Source of the DNA: Glycomyces niveus
Lineage (GTDB): Bacteria > Actinomycetota > Actinomycetes > Mycobacteriales > Micromonosporaceae
Direction of reading: 5' to 3'
Assembly: GCF_017592475.1 (NCBI RefSeq)
Contig: NZ_JAGFNP010000003.1
Location: forward strand, 186,001 to 250,000
Length of the DNA: 64,000 nt
Shown: positions 16,094 through 24,784 of the stretch, in pieces
Layout of the letters: every line of letters begins with the position of its first letter
How positions within the stretch are numbered: position 1 is the first letter of the stretch
The notes under the pieces: generated by a model
The model's input: only the letters and a program-made list of their open reading frames with translations
What the model was told of the DNA's origin: nothing
Database searches by the model: none
Made by a program: the position numbers and the translations under genes

Positions 16094-17959
16094 TTACTCG
16101 AGGTTCATTTCGTATTCGAGCTGCACGTCGAAGTACGGCGAGCGCATGAGCTCCTGGAAGGCCTCCAGCGTGTCCTCGTGCTGGTGCACCTCGGAGTTGC
16201 GGCCCTCGGCGTCCGGCGACTCGAAGTAGACGATCGCCTTCAGCCGCGGGTAGTGCGCCATCTGGTAGCGGGCCGCCTGGAAGACCGCCTTCTGGTGCTC
16301 CGGGTACTGCTCCTCGTGGAAGACGCCCCATTCGGCGAGCATCATCGGCTTGTCCGGGTGCTCGCGCGCGACCCAGTGGTAGAAGCCGGGCCAGGCGCTC
16401 TTGCCCTTGGTCTGGTCGACGATCTCGCCGAAGTCCGAGTGCCCGTCGTCGTGGAGGGACTGGCCGTAGCCGGAGAGGCCGATCCAGTCGACCACGTCCG
16501 CGCCCGGGTACAGGTCCTCGTGCCAGGGCTTCTCGACCCACTTCAGGTAGCCCATGTAGTTCATGACCGTCACGAGGTTGTCCACTCCGGCCCCGCGCAG
16601 GCGCTCGACGACGTAGCGGAACATGGCCGCGTAATCCGACGCCTCCATATTGGATCCCGCAGCGGGGTCCACGTCGTTCTCCGGCTCATGGTGGACGGTG
16701 AAGAAGAACGGCTTCTGGAAGTTCGCCTTCAAGTGCTCGGCGAGCTTGTCGAGGTACTCGTCGGTCTCCGGGTCGCCCGCGGCTATCGCGCCCCATTCGG
16801 CCATCTGCGGCTTCCAGTTGATGAAGAGCGTCCGCGGATGCTGCGGGTCCTCGGTCAGCGCGATCTGCTCGGGCGTCGGGAAAAGCCGGTTGCTCCCGCG
16901 CTCGTACGCGTGGTAGATCTGCTGCGTCTGGCCCACTCTGGATTCGAAGTCGAGGAGCGCCTGCTCCTTCTGCCGGGACGTGTGCGCCGCGGGCGCGACC
17001 CCTACGAGTGCGCCGCAGGTCGGAATGAGCTTGTCCCTTGTGGCGCAAACGGACAGCTGGTCCTCGACCTGGCCCGACTCGGGCTGGAGCGGCGGCCCCG
17101 GCGGCGTGGTCGGGTCCGCGGCCGGGAGGGCCGGGTCGGCACTCGGGTCCACGGAAGGCGTCGGGCTCGGGGACGCGCTCGGGTCGGCCGAGGTCGGCGC
17201 GTCCGGGGAGGCGGTTCCCGGCGTGTCGGTCGGGTCCGGCGGCAGGCTCGGGTCCGCCGGGACACTGGTCGGGTCGGGCAGCGGGACGGGCACGGTCGGC
17301 GGGACGGGGGTCGCCGGCGGCACGGCCGAGATGGTGCGCAGGTTCGGGCCCGAACCGTATTCGGCGCCCTCGAACTCGAGGTAGGCGTTCCGGTCGGGGG
17401 TCGTGACGGCGAAGCCGTAGCGGCCCGGCGCGTTGATCGCGCCCGTGACGTCGAGGACCACTTCCGTTGCCCCCTTGTCGATCTCGACCGCGTCCCATAC
17501 CGTGCCGTACGGCGGGGCGGTCGCGGCCGTCAGCGAGCACAGGCAGGCCACCGGGTGCACGGAGGCGACCTCGACGGTCATGCCCTCGCTGTCGGGCGGC
17601 ACCGCGACGGGCAGTCGCAGCTCGGCAGTGTGGTCGGGCCTGACCGTGGACTCGTCGACGGCGAACTGCAGGTGCGTCACCGCGATGCCGAGGTCGGCCG
17701 AGAAGCCCACGGGCAGCACCGAAGGCGACTGCGGCGCGGACCCGCTGACCTGCGTGGCCGTGAACGAAGCGGCCAGCGGCGCATGGTCGAAGACGCCCTC
17801 TCCGTCCTGCCAGGCCTCGTCGACGTCGACGCCCGGGCGGTCCCCGGTGCCGACCCCGTAGCCGACCACGAAGCCCGCCAGTACCAGCGGGAGCACCGCC
17901 AGGACGGTCACGATGCCGCGGCCCGCCCGGAGGCTCTGGCGCGTCTCGGTGTCGCCCAT
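16094..17959 (-). CDS. Secreted or anchored GH26-like glycoside hydrolase with N-terminal carbohydrate-binding-like domain
   Basis: A 621-residue exported protein. Residues 10-40 form a signal anchor (IVTVLAVLPLVLAGFVVGYG). Residues 45-215 look like a DNRLRE/CBM96-type beta domain with a W and aromatic-rich end. Residues 220-295 are a Pro/Asp/Thr/Ser linker with repeated PDPT and PSAD units. The last 320 residues resemble glycoside hydrolase family 26: the likely acid/base Glu in FTVHHEPEND (near residue 425) and the likely nucleophile Glu in MMLAEWGVFH (near residue 542). GH26 members cut beta-mannan, beta-1,3-xylan and some capsule glycans. It is divergent from the polysaccharide operon, so trimming or release of that polymer is a fair guess. 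ATG at 17959 has an AAGAAGGTGG site. Confidence 0.82.
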   Translation of the reverse strand: MGDTETRQSLRAGRGIVTVLAVLPLVLAGFVVGYGVGTGDRPGVDVDEAWQDGEGVFDHAPLAASFTATQVSGSAPQSPSVLPVGFSADLGIAVTHLQFAVDESTVRPDHTAELRLPVAVPPDSEGMTVEVASVHPVACLCSLTAATAPPYGTVWDAVEIDKGATEVVLDVTGAINAPGRYGFAVTTPDRNAYLEFEGAEYGSGPNLRTISAVPPATPVPPTVPVPLPDPTSVPADPSLPPDPTDTPGTASPDAPTSADPSASPSPTPSVDPSADPALPAADPTTPPGPPLQPESGQVEDQLSVCATRDKLIPTCGALVGVAPAAHTSRQKEQALLDFESRVGQTQQIYHAYERGSNRLFPTPEQIALTEDPQHPRTLFINWKPQMAEWGAIAAGDPETDEYLDKLAEHLKANFQKPFFFTVHHEPENDVDPAAGSNMEASDYAAMFRYVVERLRGAGVDNLVTVMNYMGYLKWVEKPWHEDLYPGADVVDWIGLSGYGQSLHDDGHSDFGEIVDQTKGKSAWPGFYHWVAREHPDKPMMLAEWGVFHEEQYPEHQKAVFQAARYQMAHYPRLKAIVYFESPDAEGRNSEVHQHEDTLEAFQELMRSPYFDVQLEYEMNLE

Positions 17960-18163
17960 CGTCCACCTTCTTCCGTCCAATGTGACCTGTGCTCAAATGC
18001 TGCGATTCACCATATTAGCGAACATAATGGTTTTTACTAGTCTGCTCTCGCAAACACAACCCTTGTCCCGCGGGTGGCGCGCCTCAAACCCGCCCGGCCG
18101 TCACCTCGCGGTCGCGTCGCTCGTTACTCAATCGAGATCCCGTGAACGAGAAAGGCCTTCGCG
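17960..18163. promoter_or_regulatory. AT-rich divergent promoter region of the polysaccharide locus
   Basis: This 204-base gap contains a markedly AT-rich island (about 17990-18045) in an otherwise GC-rich window. An imperfect 21-base palindrome at 18010-18030 (CCATATTA, five-base centre, CATAATGG) includes TAATAT on the minus strand and CATAAT on the plus strand, either of which could act as a -10 box. It probably controls both the GH26-like gene and the wzz-wzy operon. Confidence 0.5.
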
Positions 18164-19810
18164 TTGAGGACCCCTGCCGCCCGCACGCTCGCCGATTACG
18201 GCGTCATCGTCCGCCGCTCCTGGTGGCTCATCATCGGAACGGTGGCCGCGGCGCTGACCGCCGGGTTCGCCTTCACCTCGCTGAGCGAGGAGGTCTACGA
18301 GTCCACGTCCTCGATCCTGGTGCTGCCCACCGCGAGCGACACCGAAGTGGCGGGCGCCCGCACCGCTGGGCAGGTCAACCTCGACACGGAGGCCCAGCTC
18401 GTCAAATCCACCGAAGTCGCCGTGGCCGCCGCCGAAGCGCTCGGCTCGGCTGATCCCGACGACCTCGTCTCGCGCGTGTCGGTCACCGTGCCGCCCAACA
18501 CCGCCGTGCTCGAGATCGCCTTCCGCGCCGGCGACGCCGAGGCCGCCAAGGCCGGGGCCGTCGCGTTCAGCGAGGCGTACCTCGAGCACCGCCGCGCCGG
18601 GGCCACCGCCTCGCTCGAGGGCGCCATCGCCGCCGGCACCGTGGAGCTCGACGCGGTCAAGGCCGACATCGCGGCCGCCGAAGACGAACTGTCCGGGATG
18701 GACTCGGGCGAGAACGGCCGGTCCCGGCTCGAAGCCGAGCTCGACGGGCTCCAGCAGCAGGCCGACGAGATCGAGGCCGAGATCGCCGGGATCGAGGCCC
18801 AGCAGGGCGCGATCTCGCCCGGCCGCGTCATCAACCAGGCCTCCGCACCCGGCAAGCCCGTGAGCCCCAACGCGATGTTCAACCTCGCCGCCGCACTCGG
18901 CATCGGCCTGCCGCTCGGCCTCATCCTCGCGTGGGCCCGGCACCGCCTGGCCCGCAAGGTCGCCTACCCGACCGACCTGGTCGAACGGTGCGAACTCGAC
19001 GTGCTCGCGTCCGTGCCCCCGGCCGTGAAGTTCCAGCGCCGCGAGGTCTTCGGCGCCTACAGCCCCGGCGGCCGGGTCTTCTCCCAGCTCAGGAATGTCG
19101 TCTCCTCGCAGTTGACGCACGACCAGCGCGTCATCGTCGTCGCGGGCGTGGCCCCCGGACCCGCCGCGAGCGTCGTCGCCGCGAACCTCGCCACCGCGAT
19201 GGCGCGCGCGGGCGACCGCGCCACCGCCGTCGCCGCCAACCCGAGCACCACCGTGGGCCTGCCGGAGCTGTTCGGCACGGACTCCGTGCCGGGCCTCGCC
19301 GACGTCTGGTCCGGCCGGGTCGACCTCGCCGTGGCCACGCAGGCCGCGCCGCGCCAGCCCAGCCTCAACGTGATCGGGCCCGGCGCCGCCGCCCGGGCCA
19401 CCGGGCCGACCAGCGAGGCCGCCGCCGAGACGTTCTCGAAGCTCGCCGAAGCCGGGCGGTTCGTGGTCGTCGACGCCCCGCCGCTGTCGTGCAGCGCCGA
19501 CGCGCAGCTGCTCGCCGGGCACGCCGACGCGGTGATCCTCGCCGTCCAGTCCGGCCGCGACTCGATCGGCGAGACCGCCGCGGCCGCGCTGGCCATGCGG
19601 CAGATCGACACGCCGCTGCTCGGCGCGGTCCTGCTCCCGAGCGTGCTCGGCCCGATGAACACCGTGCCGCTGCCGGGCGCGCGCCGCGAGGCGCCGCTCG
19701 CGCCGGCGGTGTCCGAGGACGAGACGCCCACGGACTCGCTCGAGCCGGTCGAGGACTTGGAGACCACGCAGGTCATCCCCGCGGTCCGCTCAGCGGCCGA
19801 GCCGCGATGA
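18164..19810 (+). CDS. Wzz-type polysaccharide co-polymerase fused to a degenerate BY-kinase-like domain
   Basis: A 548-residue inner-membrane protein controlling chain length or export of a Wzy-made polysaccharide. It has a Wzz domain with TM1 near residues 18-42 and TM2 near 237-259, and a periplasmic coiled coil between (ELDAVKADIAAAEDELSG region). The C-terminal domain from about residue 290 has the CpsD/CapB fold order, but the P-loop position reads AGVAPGPAASVVAANLATAM, without the GxGKS/T Lys; the later VVVDAPPLS segment is kept. The tail has no Tyr cluster. Hence kinase activity is probably lost. TTG start at 18164 with GAGAAAGG upstream. It overlaps wzy by four bases. Confidence 0.85.
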   Translation: MRTPAARTLADYGVIVRRSWWLIIGTVAAALTAGFAFTSLSEEVYESTSSILVLPTASDTEVAGARTAGQVNLDTEAQLVKSTEVAVAAAEALGSADPDDLVSRVSVTVPPNTAVLEIAFRAGDAEAAKAGAVAFSEAYLEHRRAGATASLEGAIAAGTVELDAVKADIAAAEDELSGMDSGENGRSRLEAELDGLQQQADEIEAEIAGIEAQQGAISPGRVINQASAPGKPVSPNAMFNLAAALGIGLPLGLILAWARHRLARKVAYPTDLVERCELDVLASVPPAVKFQRREVFGAYSPGGRVFSQLRNVVSSQLTHDQRVIVVAGVAPGPAASVVAANLATAMARAGDRATAVAANPSTTVGLPELFGTDSVPGLADVWSGRVDLAVATQAAPRQPSLNVIGPGAAARATGPTSEAAAETFSKLAEAGRFVVVDAPPLSCSADAQLLAGHADAVILAVQSGRDSIGETAAAALAMRQIDTPLLGAVLLPSVLGPMNTVPLPGARREAPLAPAVSEDETPTDSLEPVEDLETTQVIPAVRSAAEPR

Positions 19811-21195
19811 CGCTCCTCGCGGCCGCCCGCTCCGCCGGGCGCGGCCGGCTCGACCTGCAGGCCCGGAAAGCCCGGGAGGGCGCCTCGCTCACCTGGCTGC
19901 TCGCGGGCTTCCCGCTGTGGTGGGCGCTCGGCATGGGCGTCCTCGTGATCCCGTTCGTGGCGGCCGTCGCGGCCGTGAAGCTGGTGCGGCGCCGGTCTAT
20001 CGCCGTGCCGCCCGCGTTCGGGTGGTGGCTGCTGTTCCTCCTCGCGGTCACGCTGAGCCTCGCGAACCTCGGCGTCGACCCGCCCGGGACCGTGCCCGAG
20101 ACGTGGTTCTCGAGCCTGCCGGGGGCGACGTTCAGGTTCGGCTTCTACTGCTGCTGCACCCTCATCGCCTTGTGGGCGTACAACCTCGTGGTCGAGGGGA
20201 AGCTCCGGCGGGAGCGGCTGATCCGGCTGCTGGGAGGGCTCTTCGTAGTCACCGTCGCGGGCGGGTTCCTCGGCACGTTCTTCGGGTCGTTCGAGTACAC
20301 GTCGCCGGTGGAGGCGCTGCTGCCGAAGGCCGTCGCGAAGGACGGCTTCGTGCAGTCCCTCGTGCACCCGGCCGCCGCGCAGACCATGGACTTCCTCGGC
20401 TACGAGACGCCGCGCCCGGCCGCGCCCTGGGGATACACGAACACGTGGGGCAACAACTTCGCGATCACCGCCGTCTGGTTCGCGATCGCCGCGTTCTGCA
20501 CGCCGGTGAAGACGAAGTGGCGCATCGCCGCCGTCATACTGCTGGTCGCCTCGCTCGTGCCCGCCGTGTACTCGATGAACCGCGGCCTGTGGCTCGGGCT
20601 CGCCGCCATCGCGGTCTTCGCGGCGCTGCGGCTGCTCGTCTCCGGCAGACCTGGCGGCATGCTCGCCCTCGCCGGAGCCGGGTGCGCCGCAGTGCTGCTC
20701 GTGGTCCTGACGCCATTGGGGACGGTGGTGCAGACCCGGCTCGACAACGGGCACTCCGACGACGGCCGGGCGTTCTCCTCGGAACGCGCCACGGAGCTCG
20801 TCGTCGAGCACTCCCCCGTGATCGGCTTCGGATCGACGCGCAAGACGCTCGGCTCGGGCGAGTCGATCGCCGTCGGCCCCACCCCCGAATGCCCCCGCTG
20901 CGGCGGTCGCACCCTCGGCGGGAACGGGCAGCTGTGGCAGGTCATGTTCGCCCACGGGATCCTCGGCACCGTCACCTACCTCGGGTTCGCGCTCGCGGTC
21001 CTGTGGCGGTTCCGGCACGACCACACCGCGGTCGGCATCGCCGGGAGCGCCGTCGTCGGCTTCTCGCTGATCACGATGTTCTACTACAACGCCCTCGTGA
21101 CGCCGCTCCTGTTCACCCTGCTCAGCTACGTCCTCCTCGCCACGGGCCGCCCGCCCGGGGTTCCACACCACGGCCCAGAGACGGAGAACCGATGA
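19807..21195 (+). CDS. O-antigen ligase/Wzy-like polysaccharide polymerase
   Basis: A 462-residue polytopic membrane protein with about ten hydrophobic segments and a large loop between about residues 300 and 390 containing the family-typical hot spot (ERATELVVEHSPVIGFG, then GNGQLWQVMFAHGILG). This is the layout of the Wzy/WaaL group, which joins undecaprenyl-linked repeat units. Cysteines in the loop (ECPRCGG) could form a disulphide or bind metal, which is unusual. Its ATG overlaps the wzz stop (ATGA), and its own stop overlaps the next gene in the same way. Confidence 0.85.
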   Translation: MTLLAAARSAGRGRLDLQARKAREGASLTWLLAGFPLWWALGMGVLVIPFVAAVAAVKLVRRRSIAVPPAFGWWLLFLLAVTLSLANLGVDPPGTVPETWFSSLPGATFRFGFYCCCTLIALWAYNLVVEGKLRRERLIRLLGGLFVVTVAGGFLGTFFGSFEYTSPVEALLPKAVAKDGFVQSLVHPAAAQTMDFLGYETPRPAAPWGYTNTWGNNFAITAVWFAIAAFCTPVKTKWRIAAVILLVASLVPAVYSMNRGLWLGLAAIAVFAALRLLVSGRPGGMLALAGAGCAAVLLVVLTPLGTVVQTRLDNGHSDDGRAFSSERATELVVEHSPVIGFGSTRKTLGSGESIAVGPTPECPRCGGRTLGGNGQLWQVMFAHGILGTVTYLGFALAVLWRFRHDHTAVGIAGSAVVGFSLITMFYYNALVTPLLFTLLSYVLLATGRPPGVPHHGPETENR

Positions 21196-22424
21196 GCCGA
21201 GCCCTGAAGACCACCGACGACCTGCGCAGGCGCGCGACCTACCTCGCGGAGGTGGTCGACCAGCTGTACCCCGGTGCGGCGCAAGGCGACGCGCCGCGCC
21301 CGTACATCGTGGTGCCCGGCCGCCGCAAGCCGCGCGTGCTCATCCCGGCGGCCGACCGCAAGGTCGCCGCCGCCGCGCTCCACCGCTACGCCCGGCCCGC
21401 CGCGCGCGGCGCGCGCCTCAAGCGCGACGCCGCCGTGTGGGCGCTGCGCCTCGGCCTCGACCGGATGCTGCTGCCGCACCGCATCAAGGTCGGCGGGGCC
21501 GAGGGCATCGACGACCATCTCGCCACGGTGCTCGGCCACGAGGTGCACCTGAGCGTCCACATCGGCCCGGCGCGGGCGAACCGCAAGCCGGTGCTGCAGA
21601 TCCTCAACGGGGACGCCGAGACCGTCGCGTTCGCCAAGCTCGGCGTCAACCCGCTGACCCGCGAGCTCGTCGAGGCCGAGACGAACGCGACCCGGCGCCT
21701 CAGCGAGTTCTGCGACCTGCGGCTGCTGCGCGTGCCCGAGCTCCTGCACGCCGGGAACTGGAACGGCCACAACCTGATGGTGACCTCGGCGCTCCCGTCC
21801 TGGGACGCCCCGTCCGACCTCGGGCCCTCCCGCCGCACCGCCGCCATGCGCGAACTCGCCGACGCGTGCGGCACCGCCCGCTCGCCGCTCGGCGAATCCG
21901 ACTACGCGGCGCGGCTGCGCGGCCGGCTCAAGGACCTCACCGAGCGGGGCGAGACCGACGCGGACACGCTCCAGACCGCGGGCGAGACCCTGCTCGACCG
22001 GTACGCCGGCACTGAGCTGACCTTCGGCGCGTGGCACGGCGACTGGTCGCCGTGGAACACCCGCGAGACCGAGGACCTGGTGTACCTGTGGGACCTCGAG
22101 CGGTTCGAGACCGGCGTCCCGTACGGGTTCGACGCCGTCCACTACCGGCTCCAGGATCACATCGTCACCCGCGGGGCCGACCCGACCACGGCCGTCCTCG
22201 GCCTCGTCGCCGAAGCCCCGTCCATCCTGGCGCCCATGGGGGTCGCGCCCGGAGAGTCCGAACCGACCGCGCTGCTGTACCTCGTCGACCTCGCCGCCCG
22301 CTACATGGGCGACCAGGCCGAGCGGGCCGGCGCGGCGCTCGGTGCCCTCGGCCGCTGGCTCCTGCCCACCCTGCTGCGGCACATCGCCCGCCAGCGCACC
22401 GCTTCCGAGACGGGAGGCCAGTGA
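21192..22424 (+). CDS. Aminoglycoside-phosphotransferase-fold kinase in the polysaccharide operon
   Basis: A 410-residue soluble protein with an APH/choline-kinase-like fold. The catalytic loop reads FGAWHGDWSPWNTRE (HGDxxxxN, near residues 279-286) and a metal-binding Asp follows in VYLWDLERFE. The N-lobe is less conserved. Similar proteins occur inside actinobacterial exopolysaccharide clusters. The substrate could be a sugar, a glycerol group or a lipid carrier; the sequence does not tell. The gene overlaps wzy upstream by four bases and the sulfotransferase downstream by one base, so all should be made together. Confidence 0.78.
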   Translation: MSRALKTTDDLRRRATYLAEVVDQLYPGAAQGDAPRPYIVVPGRRKPRVLIPAADRKVAAAALHRYARPAARGARLKRDAAVWALRLGLDRMLLPHRIKVGGAEGIDDHLATVLGHEVHLSVHIGPARANRKPVLQILNGDAETVAFAKLGVNPLTRELVEAETNATRRLSEFCDLRLLRVPELLHAGNWNGHNLMVTSALPSWDAPSDLGPSRRTAAMRELADACGTARSPLGESDYAARLRGRLKDLTERGETDADTLQTAGETLLDRYAGTELTFGAWHGDWSPWNTRETEDLVYLWDLERFETGVPYGFDAVHYRLQDHIVTRGADPTTAVLGLVAEAPSILAPMGVAPGESEPTALLYLVDLAARYMGDQAERAGAALGALGRWLLPTLLRHIARQRTASETGGQ

Positions 22425-23308
22425 TGAGCCCGAGGTCGCTCCGCGAGCGCTTCCCCAGCCAGTTGAAGGCCGTCGTCGGCCACTCCTCGCGCACGTTCGG
22501 GCGGTTGACGGCGTCATCGCGCATGCTGCCGGGCCTGCTGATCTGCGGCGGCCAGCGCTGCGGCACCACGTCCCTGTACCGGGCGCTCGCGCAGCACCCG
22601 GCGATCATGAAGCCGGTGTTCCACAAGGGCGTGCACTACTTCGACACCGGCTACGACAAGGGCATGGCCTGGTACCGGGGGCACTTCCCGACGCAGGCGG
22701 CCTCGCGGCGGATCGCCGACCACACCGGGCTCGCGCCGGTCGCGTTCGAGTCGAGCCCGTACTACCTGTACCACCCGCTCGCGGCGGAGCGCTTCGCGCG
22801 GGACCTGCCGGGGGTCAAGGTGATCGTGCTGGTGCGCGACCCGGTCGAGCGGGCGTGGTCGCACCACGCGCACGAGGTGGCGCGCGGGTTCGAGCCGATA
22901 GCGGACTTCGAGGAGGCCGTCGCCGCGGAGGCGGGGCGGCTCGAGGGCAAGGAGGCGGCGCTGCGGGCCGATCCGTCGCTGTACGACTTCGACCACCAGC
23001 ACCACGCGTACACGGCGCGGGGGCAGTACACGGACTTCCTCGAGCCGCTTGCGGAGCAGGTGGGCCGGGACCGGGTGCTGGTGCTCGACTCGGGCGAGTT
23101 CTTCTCCCGGCCGGAGGACGCGTTCGAGCGCGTGCTGCGGTTCCTGGGGCTGCCGTGGCTCGGGGAGTTCGCGTTCGCGCGGCACAACGCGCGCGGGCGT
23201 CCTTCGCCGATGTCCGCGACCCTGCGCGAGCAGTTGACCGAGCACTACGGGCCCTATGACGAGCGGCTCGCCGATTGGCTTGGGGGCGTGCCGAGTTGGC
23301 GTCGCTGA
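22424..23308 (+). CDS. Sulfotransferase (PAPS-dependent), polysaccharide operon
   Basis: A 294-residue sulfotransferase-family enzyme. The 5'-phosphosulfate-binding loop is ICGGQRCGTTSLYRAL (residues 40-55), and the 3'-phosphate-binding element is VIVLVRDPVERAWSHH (near residue 130). The following helix and RGQYTDFLEPL segment match carbohydrate sulfotransferases of bacteria and heparan N-deacetylase/N-sulfotransferase-like enzymes. The likely acceptor is the repeat unit of the local polysaccharide or a related glycolipid. ATG at 22424 is preceded by GGAGG at good spacing; a GTG three bases earlier is also possible. Confidence 0.9.
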   Translation: MSPRSLRERFPSQLKAVVGHSSRTFGRLTASSRMLPGLLICGGQRCGTTSLYRALAQHPAIMKPVFHKGVHYFDTGYDKGMAWYRGHFPTQAASRRIADHTGLAPVAFESSPYYLYHPLAAERFARDLPGVKVIVLVRDPVERAWSHHAHEVARGFEPIADFEEAVAAEAGRLEGKEAALRADPSLYDFDHQHHAYTARGQYTDFLEPLAEQVGRDRVLVLDSGEFFSRPEDAFERVLRFLGLPWLGEFAFARHNARGRPSPMSATLREQLTEHYGPYDERLADWLGGVPSWRR

Positions 23309-24768
23309 CGTCCGCTGCGGGGACCGCGGCCGCCGAGGAGGCGGGCCGCGAGGAGCTGCGCGGCACCGCCCGCGGCGGGCTCGTCAACCTCGTCGGCGCG
23401 GCGGTGTCCGGGCTCGGCGGCCTGGCGGTCACGTGGCTCGCGGCCGTGGCGCTCTCCCCCGCCGAGGCGGGCGCGTTCTTCGCGGCGACTTCGGTGTTCC
23501 TGCTGGCGGGCGCGATCGCGCGGCTGGGCACGCCGACGGGGCTCGTGTACTGGGTGGCGCGGCTGCACCAGAACGGGCGGGACGGCGCGGTCGGGTCGGT
23601 GCTCAAGCTGGGGCTGTGGCCCGCGGCGATCGTGTCGATGGCGACGGCGTTCGGGCTGCTGCTGGCCGCGCCGATGTTCGCGAGCCCGGACCTGGTGCGG
23701 CTCATTGCGGTGTTCCTGCCGGCGTCGGTGGCGATGGAGGCGCTGCTCGCGGCGACGCGCGGGTACCGCCTCATGGGGCCGTCGGTGCTCATCGACAAGC
23801 TGGGGCGCACCGTCGCGCAGCTGGTCGGATTGGGCGCGATCGCCTTGGCGGGCACGGCGTCGCCGCTGACGATCACGTTCGCGTGGGTGCTGCCGTACCT
23901 GCCGGCGGCGGTCGCGGCGGGCTGGTACCTGCTGCGGCGGCACCGCCGGTCGCGCCCGGACCAGGGGTTCCCGGACCGGGTCTCGGCCCGGGCGTTCTGG
24001 GGGTTCACGGCGCCGCGCGCGGCGGCGGGCGTGGCGCAGCTGGGGCTGCAGCGGCTCGACATCATCATGGTCGCGGCGCTCGCGGGGCTCGGCCCGGCGG
24101 CGGTGTACACGGTCGCGACCCGGTTCGTGATCGTGGGGCAGATGGCCTCGGGCGCGGTCGGGCAGTCGGTGCAGCCGCGCGCGGCCGCGGCGATGGCGGC
24201 CGGGAAGCCCGCGGCGGCGCGGTCGCTGTATCAAGCGTCGACGGCGTGGATCGTGGCGCTCACCTGGCCGGTGTACCTGGGCGTGGGGCTGCTCGCGGAC
24301 TGGTACCTGCGGCTGTTCGGCGGGGAGTACGTCGGCGGCGACGCGCGGCTCGTGGTGTGGATCCTGGTGCCCGCCATGATGGTGAGCTCGGCGTGCGGCG
24401 TGGTCGACTCGATGCTGGCGATGGCCGGCAAGACCTCGTGGCAGCTGGTCGACGTCTCGATTTCACTCGCCGTCAACGTGGGGTTGAACCTCGCGTTGAT
24501 CCCTTCGATGGGGGTCGTCGGCGCGGCGATCGCGTGGTCGGCGGCCGTTCTGGTCAATAATTTGGTTCCACTCGCGCAACTGTGGCGCACGTTCGGCTTG
24601 CACCCGTTCGGGGCGTTGACGAGGCGGGCGCTGTTCGCGGCCGCTCTCGGATTCGGGGTCCTGCCGCTGGTTGTCTCGCCACTCGGCCCATTTCTGACGG
24701 CGGCCGCGCTCGCGGCCGCGGGCCTCGCGTGGGCGGTGGCGCTGCTGCGCTACCGGAACCGGATCTGA
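23296..24768 (+). CDS. Wzx-type polysaccharide flippase (MOP superfamily)
   Basis: A membrane protein of about 490 residues with 12-14 hydrophobic segments and the typical start of the family (RGGLVNLVGAAVSGLGGLAV). Short motifs such as GLQRLDIIMVAALAG and FGGEYVGGDARL also fit lipopolysaccharide/polysaccharide flippases. It should carry the lipid-linked repeat unit across the membrane before polymerisation by the Wzy-like protein. The start is unclear: TTG at 23296 or TTG at 23275, both inside the end of the sulfotransferase gene. I took the later one, which has GGGGG ten bases upstream. Confidence 0.88.
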   Translation: MASLTSAAGTAAAEEAGREELRGTARGGLVNLVGAAVSGLGGLAVTWLAAVALSPAEAGAFFAATSVFLLAGAIARLGTPTGLVYWVARLHQNGRDGAVGSVLKLGLWPAAIVSMATAFGLLLAAPMFASPDLVRLIAVFLPASVAMEALLAATRGYRLMGPSVLIDKLGRTVAQLVGLGAIALAGTASPLTITFAWVLPYLPAAVAAGWYLLRRHRRSRPDQGFPDRVSARAFWGFTAPRAAAGVAQLGLQRLDIIMVAALAGLGPAAVYTVATRFVIVGQMASGAVGQSVQPRAAAAMAAGKPAAARSLYQASTAWIVALTWPVYLGVGLLADWYLRLFGGEYVGGDARLVVWILVPAMMVSSACGVVDSMLAMAGKTSWQLVDVSISLAVNVGLNLALIPSMGVVGAAIAWSAAVLVNNLVPLAQLWRTFGLHPFGALTRRALFAAALGFGVLPLVVSPLGPFLTAAALAAAGLAWAVALLRYRNRI

Positions 24769-24784
24769 CCTTGAAAGGGAATTC

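Noticed and set aside
16046..18040. 664-codon plus-strand frame opposite the GH26-like gene
   Set aside because: Antisense shadow; the minus-strand gene has a signal segment, catalytic motifs and a ribosome site.
23256..24560. Alternative plus-strand frame within the flippase gene
   Set aside because: Gly/Arg-rich shadow; the flippase frame shows regular membrane helices.
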